Below are positions 26,633 to 35,341 of a DNA stretch of 64,000 bases, in pieces. The DNA lies in the NCBI RefSeq assembly GCF_001422325.1, contig NZ_LMMR01000004.1:129752-193751 (forward strand). Direction: 5' to 3'. Under the pieces are notes generated by a model, which was given only the letters and a program-made list of their open reading frames with translations, ran no database searches and was not told where the DNA came from. Every line of letters starts with the position of its first letter. The stretch's first letter is position 1. Source of the stretch: Leifsonia sp. Leaf264. Lineage in GTDB: Bacteria; Actinomycetota; Actinomycetes; Actinomycetales; Microbacteriaceae. Made by a program: the position numbers and the translations under genes.

Positions 26633-28108
26633 ATGACCTCAACAGCCACCGCACTCCCGTTCAAGGTCCGCGACCTCTCCCTCGCTGAAGCCGGCCGACA
26701 CCAGCTGCGCCTCGCCGAGAACGAGATGCCCGGCCTCATGGCGCTCCGCGAGGAGTTCGGTCCCTCGCAGCCGCTGGCCGGTGCCCGCATCGCCGGCTCG
26801 CTGCACATGACAGTGCAGACCGCCGTGCTCATCGAGACCCTCACGGCGCTCGGTGCGCAGGTGCGTTGGGCGAGCTGCAACATCTTCTCCACCCAGGACG
26901 AGGCTGCAGCGGCCATCGCCGTCGGCCCGACGGGCACGCCGGATGCTCCCGCCGGTGTCCCCGTCTTCGCCTGGAAGGGCGAGAGCCTCGAGGAGTACTG
27001 GTGGTGCACCGACCGCATCTTCGACTGGAGTGCCGAGGCTGAGGCGGCCGGCGCCGACTGGGTCGGCCCGAACCTCATCCTCGACGACGGTGGCGACGCC
27101 ACGATGCTGGTGCACAAGGGACTCGAGTTCGAGACCGCAGGGGCAGTGCCGGCGGCGACGGATGCTGACAACCACGAGTACAGCGTCGTGCTCGACACGC
27201 TGCGCGCGTCGCTCGCGCTGTCGGCCGACAGGTTCACCCGCATCGCGGCCGAGTTGCAGGGAGTGACCGAGGAGACCACCACCGGCGTGCACCGGCTGTA
27301 CGAGTTGCACTCCGCCGGCCAGTTGCTCTTCCCGGCCATCAACGTCAACGACTCCGTCACCAAGAGCAAGTTCGACAACAAGTACGGCATCCGCCACTCC
27401 CTTCCCGACGGCCTGAACCGCGCCACCGACGTGCTCATGGGTGGCAAGGTGGCACTCGTCGCCGGGTACGGCGACGTCGGAAAGGGTGCCGCCGAGGCCC
27501 TGCGCGGCCAGGGCGCCCGCGTGATCGTGACCGAGGTCGACCCGATCTGCGCCCTGCAGGCGGCGATGGACGGCTACCAGGTCTCGCGCATCGAGTCCGT
27601 TGTCGGCGAGGTCGACATCTTCGTCTCCGGCACCGGCAACATGAACGTCATCACGCTCGAGCACATGCTCGGGATGAAGCACCTCGCCATCGTCTCCAAC
27701 GTCGGGCACTTCGACAACGAGATCGACATGGCCGGGCTCGAGTCGCTGGCCGGAGCCGAGCGTGTCGAGATCAAGCCGCAGGTGCACGAGTGGCGCCTGC
27801 CCACGGGTCGCTCGATCCTCGTGCTGTCGGAGGGTCGCCTGATGAACCTCGGCAACGCCACCGGTCACCCGTCGTTCGTGATGAGCAACTCGTTCACCAA
27901 TCAGGTGCTCGCCCAGATCGAGCTCTGGGTGCGCCCGGAGGAGTACCCGATCGGCGTCTACGTGCTGCCGAAGCACCTCGACGAGAAGGTCGCCAGGCTG
28001 CACCTCGACGCGCTGGGCGTGGAGCTCACCGAGCTCTCACCGGAGCAGGCCAGCTACATCGGCGTGCCGGTCGAGGGCCCGTACAAGGTCGATCACTACA
28101 GGTACTGA
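26633..28108 (+). CDS. ahcY: Adenosylhomocysteinase
   Basis: Hydrolyses S-adenosylhomocysteine to adenosine and homocysteine, clearing the by-product of methylation. The 491 residues include [14 protein letters not shown], the DNHEYSV region, [16 protein letters not shown] with the catalytic lysine, the NAD loop GYGDVGKG at residues 278-285, and the C-terminal KVDHYRY that completes the neighbouring subunit's site. The length fits the long bacterial form with an insert. A hairpin terminator follows. ahcY also lies near manA and mtrAB in Mycobacterium. Confidence 0.96.
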   Translation: MTSTATALPFKVRDLSLAEAGRHQLRLAENEMPGLMALREEFGPSQPLAGARIAGSLHMTVQTAVLIETLTALGAQVRWASCNIFSTQDEAAAAIAVGPTGTPDAPAGVPVFAWKGESLEEYWWCTDRIFDWSAEAEAAGADWVGPNLILDDGGDATMLVHKGLEFETAGAVPAATDADNHEYSVVLDTLRASLALSADRFTRIAAELQGVTEETTTGVHRLYELHSAGQLLFPAINVNDSVTKSKFDNKYGIRHSLPDGLNRATDVLMGGKVALVAGYGDVGKGAAEALRGQGARVIVTEVDPICALQAAMDGYQVSRIESVVGEVDIFVSGTGNMNVITLEHMLGMKHLAIVSNVGHFDNEIDMAGLESLAGAERVEIKPQVHEWRLPTGRSILVLSEGRLMNLGNATGHPSFVMSNSFTNQVLAQIELWVRPEEYPIGVYVLPKHLDEKVARLHLDALGVELTELSPEQASYIGVPVEGPYKVDHYRY

Positions 28109-28116
28109 GCACGGAT

Positions 28117-28154
28117 GCTCGATCAGCAGATGCTCCACAGTCCGCTGATCGAGC
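28117..28154. terminator. Terminator between ahcY and the RDD gene
   Basis: GCTCGATCAGC (28117-28127) and GCTGATCGAGC (28144-28154) form a perfect 11-base stem around a 16-base loop. It lies between convergent genes and could serve both. There is no U-run, as is usual in this GC-rich group. Confidence 0.6.
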
Positions 28155-28203
28155 CCTGCCGAAGGCCGCGAGGAGACGGAACGAGTCACGCGGATGCGCG
28201 AGC

Positions 28204-29055
28204 TCAGCGCTCCGGGAATCCGTGAGGCAGGCCGGCCAGGACCGGCTCCAGCGCATCCAGGCGGTCCCGCTCGAGCCTGAGCGCCGTCGCCTCGCGTTCG
28301 CGTCGGAGCGCCGCGACTCCCCAGAGGAAGGTCTCCGCCGCGACGTCGGGGAGCGGGGACACGTAGGCCGACGCCTCGCCGGCCAGCTGCTCGGCCGTGC
28401 GGGCGCGCGTGGCCGGCATCAGTGCCTCGGTCTGGGACAGGAACTGGGCGATGCGCCGTGACAGCGTCTCGGGAAGCCGGGCGACGTCGGCCACCGCCGC
28501 CCATCGGGTGAGCATCGGCGGCATGCCGTGCAGCGGGGGAACGTACCGCGGCACCCGCTCGATCTGGCTGTGCGTTCCGGCGAGCAGATCGCCGAGGCGC
28601 TTCGAGCGCTCGTTGAGCAGGCCCGTCATCGCCGCGACGGCACCGAAGGTCAGGTAGATCTCGATCACGCCGGTCAGCGCCCGCACGAAGGCGTGACGCA
28701 GGGCTATGGCGCCGCCGTCGTCACGCACGATCCGGGCACCGATGGCCAGCCTGCCGAGCGATCGACCTCGTGTCGAGATCTCGACGACCATCGGGATGAC
28801 GAGGAGGAACAGCACCAGGCCGACGACGCCGAGGGCGCGCAGTGCCGCCTGGTCGATGCCGGCAGACCCGTACTGCACGACCAGCCAGGCCGTGCCGAGG
28901 AGCAGGCCGACATAGACGACGGCGTCGATCGCCGTGCCGGCTCCGCGCAGGATGACGCTGGCCGGCCGCACGTCGAGGGTGACGGCCTCACCGGTGACGA
29001 GACCGGTCCCATCGCTTCCGCTCGCCGCGGTGCGCTGCGCGGTGGGGTCTGCCAT
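28204..29055 (-). CDS. RDD family membrane protein
   Basis: A 283-residue protein with the RDD domain in residues 25-170: VILRGAGTAIDAVVYVGLLLG gives the first Arg-Asp pair and helix, GRSLGRLAIGARIVRDDG the second signature, and RSKRLGDLLAGTH the third. Three to four membrane helices can be counted. The C-terminal 110 residues are soluble, helical and Arg/Glu-rich. It is divergent, with only 16 bases between start codons, from the SpoIIM-like gene. The same pair (Rv3695/Rv3694c) lies next to moxR/DUF58 genes in Mycobacterium. A role in transport or envelope stress is inferred. Confidence 0.85.
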   Translation of the reverse strand: MADPTAQRTAASGSDGTGLVTGEAVTLDVRPASVILRGAGTAIDAVVYVGLLLGTAWLVVQYGSAGIDQAALRALGVVGLVLFLLVIPMVVEISTRGRSLGRLAIGARIVRDDGGAIALRHAFVRALTGVIEIYLTFGAVAAMTGLLNERSKRLGDLLAGTHSQIERVPRYVPPLHGMPPMLTRWAAVADVARLPETLSRRIAQFLSQTEALMPATRARTAEQLAGEASAYVSPLPDVAAETFLWGVAALRREREATALRLERDRLDALEPVLAGLPHGFPER

Positions 29056-29071
29056 GCGAGTATCTAATCAG
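29056..29071. promoter_or_regulatory. Sixteen-base shared divergent promoter
   Basis: The whole spacer between ATG 29055 (minus) and ATG 29072 (plus) is GCGAGTATCTAATCAG. It contains TATCTAAT on one strand and TTAGATA on the other, both resembling -10 boxes. Both transcripts would have to be leaderless, and each -35 region lies inside the opposite gene. Neither gene has a ribosome site. Confidence 0.5.
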
Positions 29072-30067
29072 ATGGATCTCGACGCATACACGACCGCCCA
29101 CGGCGCGGAGTGGGACCGGCTGTCCGAGCTCGCCCGCAAGCGCCGACTCACGGGTGAGCAAGCCGACGAGCTCATCGCCGGCTACCAGTCCGGCGCGACC
29201 CAGTTGTCGGTGCTGAGCACGGCGGCGGGGTCGACGATCCCCGGCGACAGGCTCTCCGTGACCCTGTCACGGGCCCGGCTCCGCTTCACCGGGGCGAGTG
29301 GCAATGCGCTGGCCATGCTGCCTCGCTTCTTCATCCTGCAGCTGCCGGCGGCGCTCTACAGGCTCCGGTGGATCACCCTCGGCGTCATCCTCGCGACGAC
29401 GCTGGTGTCGACCCTCTATGCGGTCTGGGCGCTGGCGGATCCGCAGGTGCTCGCCTCATTCGGGACGCCGGAGCAACGAGAGGCCCTGGCCGGCGGCGAC
29501 TTCGTGGACTACTACTCCGAGAATCCGGCGGCATCATTCGCCGGCGCGGTCTGGACCAACAACGCCTGGGTCGCCGCCCAGTGCATCGCCCTCGGCATCA
29601 CCGGAGTCTTCGTGCCCTACGCGTTGCTCGGCAACGCCCAGAACGTCGGGGTGTCGGCGGCCGTGATGTTCTCGTACGGCAAGGGCGACGTGTTCTTCGA
29701 GTACATCCTCCCGCACGGCCTGCTCGAGCTCAGCTGCGTCTTCGTCGCCGGCGCGGCGGGCCTGCGCATCTTCTGGGCCTGGATCGCGCCGGGTGCCCGC
29801 ACGCGCGGCCAGGCTCTGGCCGAGGATGCGCGTGCGCTGTTCACCGTCGCCATCGGCCTCGCCGTCTGGCTGTTCATCTCGGGCGTCATCGAGGGCTTCG
29901 TGACTCCGGCCCCTTGGCCGTGGGCCGTCAAGATCGGCATCGGGATCGCGGCCGCTGCAGCGTTCTACGCGTACATGCTCGTCCTCGGCGGTCGCGCGGC
30001 GCGAGCCGGCGAGACCGGGGACCTCGGTGAATACGAGGCGGGTTCGCGGCGCATCATCGCGGCCTAG
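29072..30067 (+). CDS. SpoIIM-like (stage II sporulation protein M family) membrane protein
   Basis: A 331-residue integral membrane protein of the DUF95/SpoIIM superfamily. It starts with a soluble helical region (MDLDAYTTAHGAEWDRLSEL, then RRLTGEQADELIAGYQ). Helices follow around WITLGVILATTLVSTLYAVW, FVPYALLGNAQNVGVSAAVM and GLLELSCVFVAGAAGL, where HGLLEL is the characteristic motif. This family also occurs in non-sporulating actinobacteria beside RDD and MoxR/DUF58 genes, so the sporulation name should not be taken literally. It is convergent with the aquaporin gene across a strong hairpin. Confidence 0.83.
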   Translation: MDLDAYTTAHGAEWDRLSELARKRRLTGEQADELIAGYQSGATQLSVLSTAAGSTIPGDRLSVTLSRARLRFTGASGNALAMLPRFFILQLPAALYRLRWITLGVILATTLVSTLYAVWALADPQVLASFGTPEQREALAGGDFVDYYSENPAASFAGAVWTNNAWVAAQCIALGITGVFVPYALLGNAQNVGVSAAVMFSYGKGDVFFEYILPHGLLELSCVFVAGAAGLRIFWAWIAPGARTRGQALAEDARALFTVAIGLAVWLFISGVIEGFVTPAPWPWAVKIGIGIAAAAAFYAYMLVLGGRAARAGETGDLGEYEAGSRRIIAA

Positions 30068-30113
30068 CCCCGAGCCGACGTCAGCGACTGGCGAGCAGCG
30101 CGACCGGCAACGG

Positions 30114-30147
30114 ACGAGGGGCGGATGCCGCAGCATCCGCCCCTCGT
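30114..30147. terminator. Bidirectional terminator between SpoIIM-like and aquaporin genes
   Basis: ACGAGGGGCGGATGC (30114-30128) and GCATCCGCCCCTCGT (30133-30147) form a perfect 15-base stem with a CGCA tetraloop. It lies between convergent genes, and its symmetry suits termination of both. Confidence 0.75.
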
Positions 30148-30164
30148 GACGTGCTCCTCGCCGA

Positions 30165-30926
30165 CTACTTCTTGGTGCCGTCGAAGATGAACTTGAACGA
30201 GACCCCGGCGATGACGGCGCCGACGATCGGGGCGAGGATCGACAGCCAGACCTGGCCGAGCGCCTCGGGGCCGCCGTAGATCGCCGTGGCGATCGACCGG
30301 GCCGGGTTGAAGGAGGCGTTCGAGACGGGGATGGCGACGAGAGCCAGCAGCGTCAGGGTGAAGCCGATGGCGAGCGGAGCGAAGCCGACGGCCGCACGCG
30401 AGCTGGTCACTCCGAGGATCACGAACAGGAAGACGGCGGTGGCGACGACCTCGACGATGAGAACCGAGAGGAAGCTGTAGCCGCCGGGGGAGAGCACGCC
30501 CCAGCCCGTCGACGCGCCGCGGAACCAGAGCACCTCGAAGTCCTTGCTGCCGGCGAGGATCGCCAGCAGGACGGTGGAGGCCAGGACGGCTCCGACGAGC
30601 TGGGCGATGACGTAGCCGGCGACGTCCTTCCAGGCGAAGCGGCCCGCGGTGGCGAGTCCCAGAGTCACGGCGGGATTGAAGTGGCCGCCGGAGATCGGTC
30701 CGAAGGCGTACGCACTCACGAGCACGGAGAGGCCGAGGGCGATGGCGACGCCGAGGAACCCGACATTGAGGTTGCCCTCTCCCCCCGCGAAGCCGGCGGC
30801 GTAGATGGCTGTTCCGATGACTCCGAACACGAGGACGAAGGTTCCCACGATCTCGGCGCCCAGACGGGCCGCTGTGCTCGGGTCGGATTCGATCGGGATG
30901 ACGGCAGGGGCGTCGGTGGTGGACAA
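30165..30926 (-). CDS. aqpZ: Aquaporin (MIP family), AqpZ-like
   Basis: A 253-residue water channel with six membrane helices and two half-helices. The first NPA motif is N84-P85-A86 (GGHFNPAVTLG) and the second N207-P208-A209 followed by R210 of the selectivity filter. The compact loop before the second NPA favours a water channel over a glycerol facilitator. An AAGGAG site lies about 10 bases before ATG 30926. It separates the SpoIIM/RDD pair from the MoxR/DUF58 operon and may serve osmotic adjustment alongside them. That link is inferred from position only. Confidence 0.88.
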   Translation of the reverse strand: MSTTDAPAVIPIESDPSTAARLGAEIVGTFVLVFGVIGTAIYAAGFAGGEGNLNVGFLGVAIALGLSVLVSAYAFGPISGGHFNPAVTLGLATAGRFAWKDVAGYVIAQLVGAVLASTVLLAILAGSKDFEVLWFRGASTGWGVLSPGGYSFLSVLIVEVVATAVFLFVILGVTSSRAAVGFAPLAIGFTLTLLALVAIPVSNASFNPARSIATAIYGGPEALGQVWLSILAPIVGAVIAGVSFKFIFDGTKK

Positions 30927-31068
30927 AGCGGTGGCTCCTTGCAGATACGTGTCGGGACGCGCGACTGCAGCACCCCCGGTCAGCGAGGTTATCGCCCGCG
31001 CGGGCCGCCCACCCGGTCATGTCCCGGAATGTCGGTTCATGACGCCGCTGATCGCAGATCGAAGCGGG

Positions 31069-32400
31069 CTACAGCCGACCGGCCGCCTTCAGGGCGATGT
31101 AGCGATCGGCCAGGGCCGGCGGCAGGTCGGCCGGCGCTCCGGTCACGACGTCTCCGCCGAGGCGACGGATGGCGGCCGAGACGCGGGCGACGTCGAGCAG
31201 GGCCCGCTCGGCCGCCGCCGCCCGATAGACGCCCTCCAGGTCGGCCCGGTCGTCGACGGCGGCGAGAGTGGCCGGATCGGTGACCGAGGCCACCAGCACT
31301 GTGTGCCGCCTCGTCAGCTGCGGCAGCATGGCGAGCAGGGCGCCCGACGCCCCTGGAGCGTCGATGGAGGTGAGCAGCACCACGAGCGCGTGCCGATTCG
31401 TGATGCCGCGCACGAGGGTGGGAACCCCGGCCCAGTCGGCCTCGATCAGCTCGGGCTCGATGACGGCCATGGAGTCGACGAGCCTGGAGAGCAGCTCGGC
31501 CCCCGCCGCCCCCTGCACCCGGCCGCGCACGCGGCGATCCCATGCCACGAAGTCGACGCGGTCGCCGGCATGCGATGCCAGGGCGCCCAGCAGCAGGGAC
31601 GCCTCGAAGGCCGTGTCGATGCGGGGCTCGTTCTCGATCCGTGCGGCGGCCGTGCGGGCGGAGTCGACGACTATCACCACCCGACGGTCGCGCTCGGGAC
31701 GCCAGGTGCGCACCATCAGCCGCTGGGCGGCACCTCCCGCTACGCCCTGTCGTGCTGTCGCGCGCCAGTCGATCGACCTCACGTCATCGCCGCGCACGTA
31801 CTCGCGCAGGCTGTCGAACTCCGTGGCCTGGCCCCGCAGCATGAGCGCCGTGCGGCCGTCGAGTTCGCGCAGGCGTGCCAGCCGCGACGGCAGGTGCTTG
31901 CGGGAGTGGAACGGGGGCAGCACCCGGATGCGCCCTGGCGCCACCAGGCTCGCCTGGCGGGCGGCGAGTCCGAGCGGGCCGAAGCTGCGCACTGAGACGG
32001 TCTCGACGCGCCGTTCCCCACGGCGGAACGGGGTCAGCGTGAGCGCCACTCGCCGCCGTTCCCCGGCCGGGATGTCGATTCGGGAGCGCGTGGCGGATGC
32101 GCCGGCCGACGGCTGCCAGGCGTCCCGCACGATTCCACGCAGGCGGCGGGTTCCACGGTTCACGAGGAACAGCTCCGCTGTCGCGTTCTCGCCGAGCCGC
32201 ACCCGTGCCGGGAGCTCCCGTGAGACGCCGATGGCGCGGGGCGAGGCTGCTGCGGCCAGGTCGACGGCGGCGACGGCGAGCACCAGCAGCAGCCACAGAC
32301 CGAGCACGAGCGCGGCGGACCCCGGGGCTGCGGTGTCGATCAGGATGATCGGCAGCACCCCGAGGGCGAGCAGTGCGACGAAACGACCGGAGAGAGCCAT
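31069..32400 (-). CDS. DUF58 domain-containing membrane protein
   Basis: A 443-residue protein, last in a five-gene unit. Two N-terminal helices (VALLALGVLPIILI and LVLGLWLLLVLAVAAVDLAA) anchor a beta-rich middle. The DUF58 motif REYVRGDDVRSIDW with RATARQG follows near residue 210, and then a von Willebrand A-like region (VVIVVDSART). DUF58 proteins accompany MoxR ATPases, which are thought to act as chaperones for complex assembly or metal insertion. The gap to moxR is three bases, so the genes are co-translated. Confidence 0.87.
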   Translation of the reverse strand: MALSGRFVALLALGVLPIILIDTAAPGSAALVLGLWLLLVLAVAAVDLAAAASPRAIGVSRELPARVRLGENATAELFLVNRGTRRLRGIVRDAWQPSAGASATRSRIDIPAGERRRVALTLTPFRRGERRVETVSVRSFGPLGLAARQASLVAPGRIRVLPPFHSRKHLPSRLARLRELDGRTALMLRGQATEFDSLREYVRGDDVRSIDWRATARQGVAGGAAQRLMVRTWRPERDRRVVIVVDSARTAAARIENEPRIDTAFEASLLLGALASHAGDRVDFVAWDRRVRGRVQGAAGAELLSRLVDSMAVIEPELIEADWAGVPTLVRGITNRHALVVLLTSIDAPGASGALLAMLPQLTRRHTVLVASVTDPATLAAVDDRADLEGVYRAAAAERALLDVARVSAAIRRLGGDVVTGAPADLPPALADRYIALKAAGRL

Positions 32401-32403
32401 GGC

Positions 32404-33393
32404 TTAGATCGGCACCTGGACCTGCTGCACGATCGAGGCGAGGATGGCGTCGACCGCGACGCCCTCGAGCTCGGCCTCGGGGCGCAGCTGGATGCGGTGG
32501 CGCCAGACCGGGACCACCATCGCCTGCACGTGGTCGGGCGTGATCGAGTCGTAGCCGGACAGCCACGCCCAGGCCTTCGCCGAGGCGAGGAGTGCCGTCG
32601 TCCCGCGCGGACTCACGCCGAGCTTCACCGACGGGCTGCGTCGGGTGGCGCGGGCCAGGTCGACCACGTACGCCAGCACGTCGGCGCTGACGCCGACGGA
32701 TGCGACGGCGTGCTGGGCAGCCGCGAGCTCGGCGGCCCCGAGAACCGGCGTGACGCCGGCGGCCGCGAGGTCACGGGGATCGAAGCCGGCTGAGTGGCGT
32801 CGGAGCACCTCGACCTCGACGTCGCGGTCGGGGACCTCGAGCACGAGCTTCAGCAGGAACCTGTCGAGCTGGGCCTCGGGGAGGGTGTACGTGCCCTCGT
32901 ACTCGATCGGGTTCTGCGTCGCGGCGACGAGGAAGGGCTCGGGAACCGGCCGCGAGACGCCGTCGGCACTGACCTGCCGTTCCTCCATGGCTTCGAGCAG
33001 CGCCGACTGGGTCTTCGGCGGTGTCCGGTTGATCTCGTCGGCGAGCAGGATGTTGGTGAAGACGGGCCCTTCGCGGAACTCGAAGTCTCCGGCCTTCTGG
33101 TCGTAGACGATCGACCCCGTCACGTCGCCGGGCATCAGGTCGGGCGTGAACTGCACCCGACGGGTCTCGAGCGACAGGGCCGTGCTGACGCTGCGCACCA
33201 GCAGGGTCTTCGCCACTCCGGGGACACCCTCGAGCAGCACGTGACCACGGGCCAGCAGGGCGATCAGCATGCCCGTGACGGCGCCGTCCTGGCCGACGAC
33301 GGCCTTGCCGACCTCCGTGCGCACCCGCGCGAGGGCAGCCCGGGGGTCGGGCGTCTGGGGCAGGTCGGTGGCGGGGGAGGACGGATCGGTCAT
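32404..33393 (-). CDS. MoxR family AAA+ ATPase
   Basis: A 329-residue AAA+ ATPase with Walker A GVPGVAKT near residue 59, FTPDLMPGDVTGS, Walker B NILLADEINR, the sensor region ATQNPIEYEGTYTLPEAQLDRF, and GVSPRGTTALLASAKAWA in the lid. MoxR proteins partner with DUF58/VWA proteins, as here. ATGA overlap joins it to the DUF4350 gene upstream. The counterpart in Mycobacterium is Rv3692. The client protein is unknown. Confidence 0.92.
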   Translation of the reverse strand: MTDPSSPATDLPQTPDPRAALARVRTEVGKAVVGQDGAVTGMLIALLARGHVLLEGVPGVAKTLLVRSVSTALSLETRRVQFTPDLMPGDVTGSIVYDQKAGDFEFREGPVFTNILLADEINRTPPKTQSALLEAMEERQVSADGVSRPVPEPFLVAATQNPIEYEGTYTLPEAQLDRFLLKLVLEVPDRDVEVEVLRRHSAGFDPRDLAAAGVTPVLGAAELAAAQHAVASVGVSADVLAYVVDLARATRRSPSVKLGVSPRGTTALLASAKAWAWLSGYDSITPDHVQAMVVPVWRHRIQLRPEAELEGVAVDAILASIVQQVQVPI

Positions 33394-34673
33394 GAACCCA
33401 TTCTTTCTGTGGATGGCGGCACGGATGCCGGTTCTGCTGCTGAGCCGACCTCGGTGGCGGCGGTGACGGCGAGTTCGAGGTCGACGAGGCGACCGGAGAG
33501 GTCGACGAGGGCACGGTCGGAGTCGGGCCGCGCATCGACGAGCACGTTGCGCACCTCCGCGAGCGGAATTCGGGTGACTGAGGCGGCGGCGCCGGTGATC
33601 TCCTCGACACTGGTGGTGCGGGCCAGCCCGAGTCGCGCGGCGAGGCGGCCGATGGTGCCGATGCGGAGTGCATCCGCCGCCCGCAGCCGGGATGAGGTCC
33701 GGGCATAGAGCCTCGCGCGGCCCTCGCGGGTCTCGCCGGCGTGCACTGTGACGGGCAGGTTCTCGATGACGAGGGCGCCGAAGCGTCGGCCCTGCCAGAC
33801 CGCAGCGGCGACCACGACCAGCCCGAGCAGCACGATGACGGGAGTGACCCAGTCGGGTGAGAGCTCGCCCAGGGTCGGGGCGGCACCGCCGACGACATCG
33901 GCGAGCGTCGGCTGATACCAGACCAGGGTGGGCTGCGCTCCGAGCAGGCCCAGGGCCAGCGCGGCATTCCCCTCGGCGGCGACGGAGTCGTTGCGCAGCT
34001 GGGAGCCGTCGGCCAGCAGGGTGAGAGTCCCGTCATCCTCGGCCTTCTGGAGCAGCGTGAAGGCATCATCGTCGGCGAAGCATCCCGTCCAGTCCGTCGC
34101 GCCGCCGGCGGTGAGGCTCTTCTGTCCGAGGGTCGCGCTCCCGGCCCTCTCCGCCGCACTGACCTGGCAGCCGGCGACGGCAGTGTCGGCATCGGGCGCG
34201 CCGCCGGCGTTGACGGCACCGTCGGCGAGCGCCTGCAGGGCGGCGAAGCCGGGGTCGGCGACCACGATGTCGGAGGCGAGGCCCGAGATCTCGCCGAGGC
34301 CGTCGGCGTCGAGGTAGCCGCCGGGGTCCGAGAAGAACAGGGTGACGTCGTCGCCGGTGCCGGCGGCGGCTCGAGCGGCGGCGAGGGAGTCGACGGGTCG
34401 TACGTCGACCCCGGAGTCGCGCAGCACCTCGACGACGGCCTTGCTTCCCGCCAGCCCCGGGTTGTCGGCGGCGAGCGGGATGCCGGCCGCGCCGCCGTCG
34501 CCGCGCACCAGGGCCGTCACCACGACGAACCCGACGGCGATGATGCCGAGCACGACCCAGAACACTCCGCGTCGTGCTGCCTGCCGCACCGTGGGGGTGA
34601 TGGCGGCGGTTCCACCCACGCCGTCGGTGGCGGCATCCGGGGCCGGATCCCGGCGTTCTCCGAGCATCGTCAC
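33390..34673 (-). CDS. DUF4350 domain-containing membrane protein
   Basis: A 427-residue protein with one helix near residue 40 (VFWVVLGIIAVGFVVVTALV), an extracytoplasmic DUF4350 domain and a second helix near 273 (PVIVLLGLVVVAAAVW). The ectodomain shows SKAVVEVLRDSGVDV, DDVTLFFSDPGGYLD and LLADGSQLRNDSVA. A cytoplasmic tail of about 130 residues follows. Its position between DUF4129 and MoxR matches Rv3691. It starts at GTG 34673, overlapping the previous stop by four bases. Confidence 0.82.
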   Translation of the reverse strand: MTMLGERRDPAPDAATDGVGGTAAITPTVRQAARRGVFWVVLGIIAVGFVVVTALVRGDGGAAGIPLAADNPGLAGSKAVVEVLRDSGVDVRPVDSLAAARAAAGTGDDVTLFFSDPGGYLDADGLGEISGLASDIVVADPGFAALQALADGAVNAGGAPDADTAVAGCQVSAAERAGSATLGQKSLTAGGATDWTGCFADDDAFTLLQKAEDDGTLTLLADGSQLRNDSVAAEGNAALALGLLGAQPTLVWYQPTLADVVGGAAPTLGELSPDWVTPVIVLLGLVVVAAAVWQGRRFGALVIENLPVTVHAGETREGRARLYARTSSRLRAADALRIGTIGRLAARLGLARTTSVEEITGAAASVTRIPLAEVRNVLVDARPDSDRALVDLSGRLVDLELAVTAATEVGSAAEPASVPPSTERMGS

Positions 34674-35341
34674 CGCGGAGCCTCCGTCAGTACCGGCCCT
34701 GCTGCGGATGCCGGACGCGAGGCCCGGATCTCGTCGTCGAGCTCCACGAGCATGGCGTAGTCGTCCGGAGCACCGGGCTCGCCGAGGTAGCGCACGCCGT
34801 CGAAGACCCGCGCAGCACGATCGAGGCCGGCGGCCGCGGGGAACGCCTGCGCGGCGCGTCGGGCGAAGTCGTCGGCCGTCGTTCCCGGGTGCACCGAGAC
34901 GGCGGCACGGTCCGAGGCCGTGCGGGCTATGGCGCGGAAGCGCTCGATGATCGCGGTGGCGACATCGCCGCGCGCCGCAGCAGCCGTGGAGGCGCGCCGG
35001 ATGTCGTCGGCACTGCGCGAGTCCTCATCGCCGAAGAGCGATCCCGCGTCCTGCGCGGCACGGCGATTGAGTCGGGGAAGCCCGTAGATGAGGAGGGCAC
35101 TGGCCAGTGCTGCGACGACCAGCACGACGAGGATCACCGGCAGCACGGCTCCGCCGCCATCACCGCCTCCCGAGAACAGGGACACGAACCAGTCGCGCAC
35201 GGCCTGGGAGAGCTGGTCGAACCAGGTCGGCCGGGCCGCCTGGTACTCGGGCTTCGCGAGCTCGTCGAGCAGCAGGCGCCTGGCCTCCTCGGCGTCGGGG
35301 TCGACGGGGACCCCGGCCACCCCGTACAGGGCTGCGATCAT
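34670..35341 (-). CDS. DUF4129 domain-containing membrane protein
   Basis: A 223-residue protein with one central helix (VLPVILVVLVVAALASALLIYGL, about residues 65-87), a short N-terminal external segment and a C-terminal cytoplasmic DUF4129 domain. The domain has RRASTAAAARGDVATAIIERFRAIART, GTTADDFARRAAQAFP and DRAARVFDGVRYLG. DUF4129 resembles protease-linked domains and regularly occurs with DUF58/MoxR sets. Both ends overlap neighbours by four bases. Confidence 0.82.
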   Translation of the reverse strand: MIAALYGVAGVPVDPDAEEARRLLLDELAKPEYQAARPTWFDQLSQAVRDWFVSLFSGGGDGGGAVLPVILVVLVVAALASALLIYGLPRLNRRAAQDAGSLFGDEDSRSADDIRRASTAAAARGDVATAIIERFRAIARTASDRAAVSVHPGTTADDFARRAAQAFPAAAGLDRAARVFDGVRYLGEPGAPDDYAMLVELDDEIRASRPASAAGPVLTEAPR

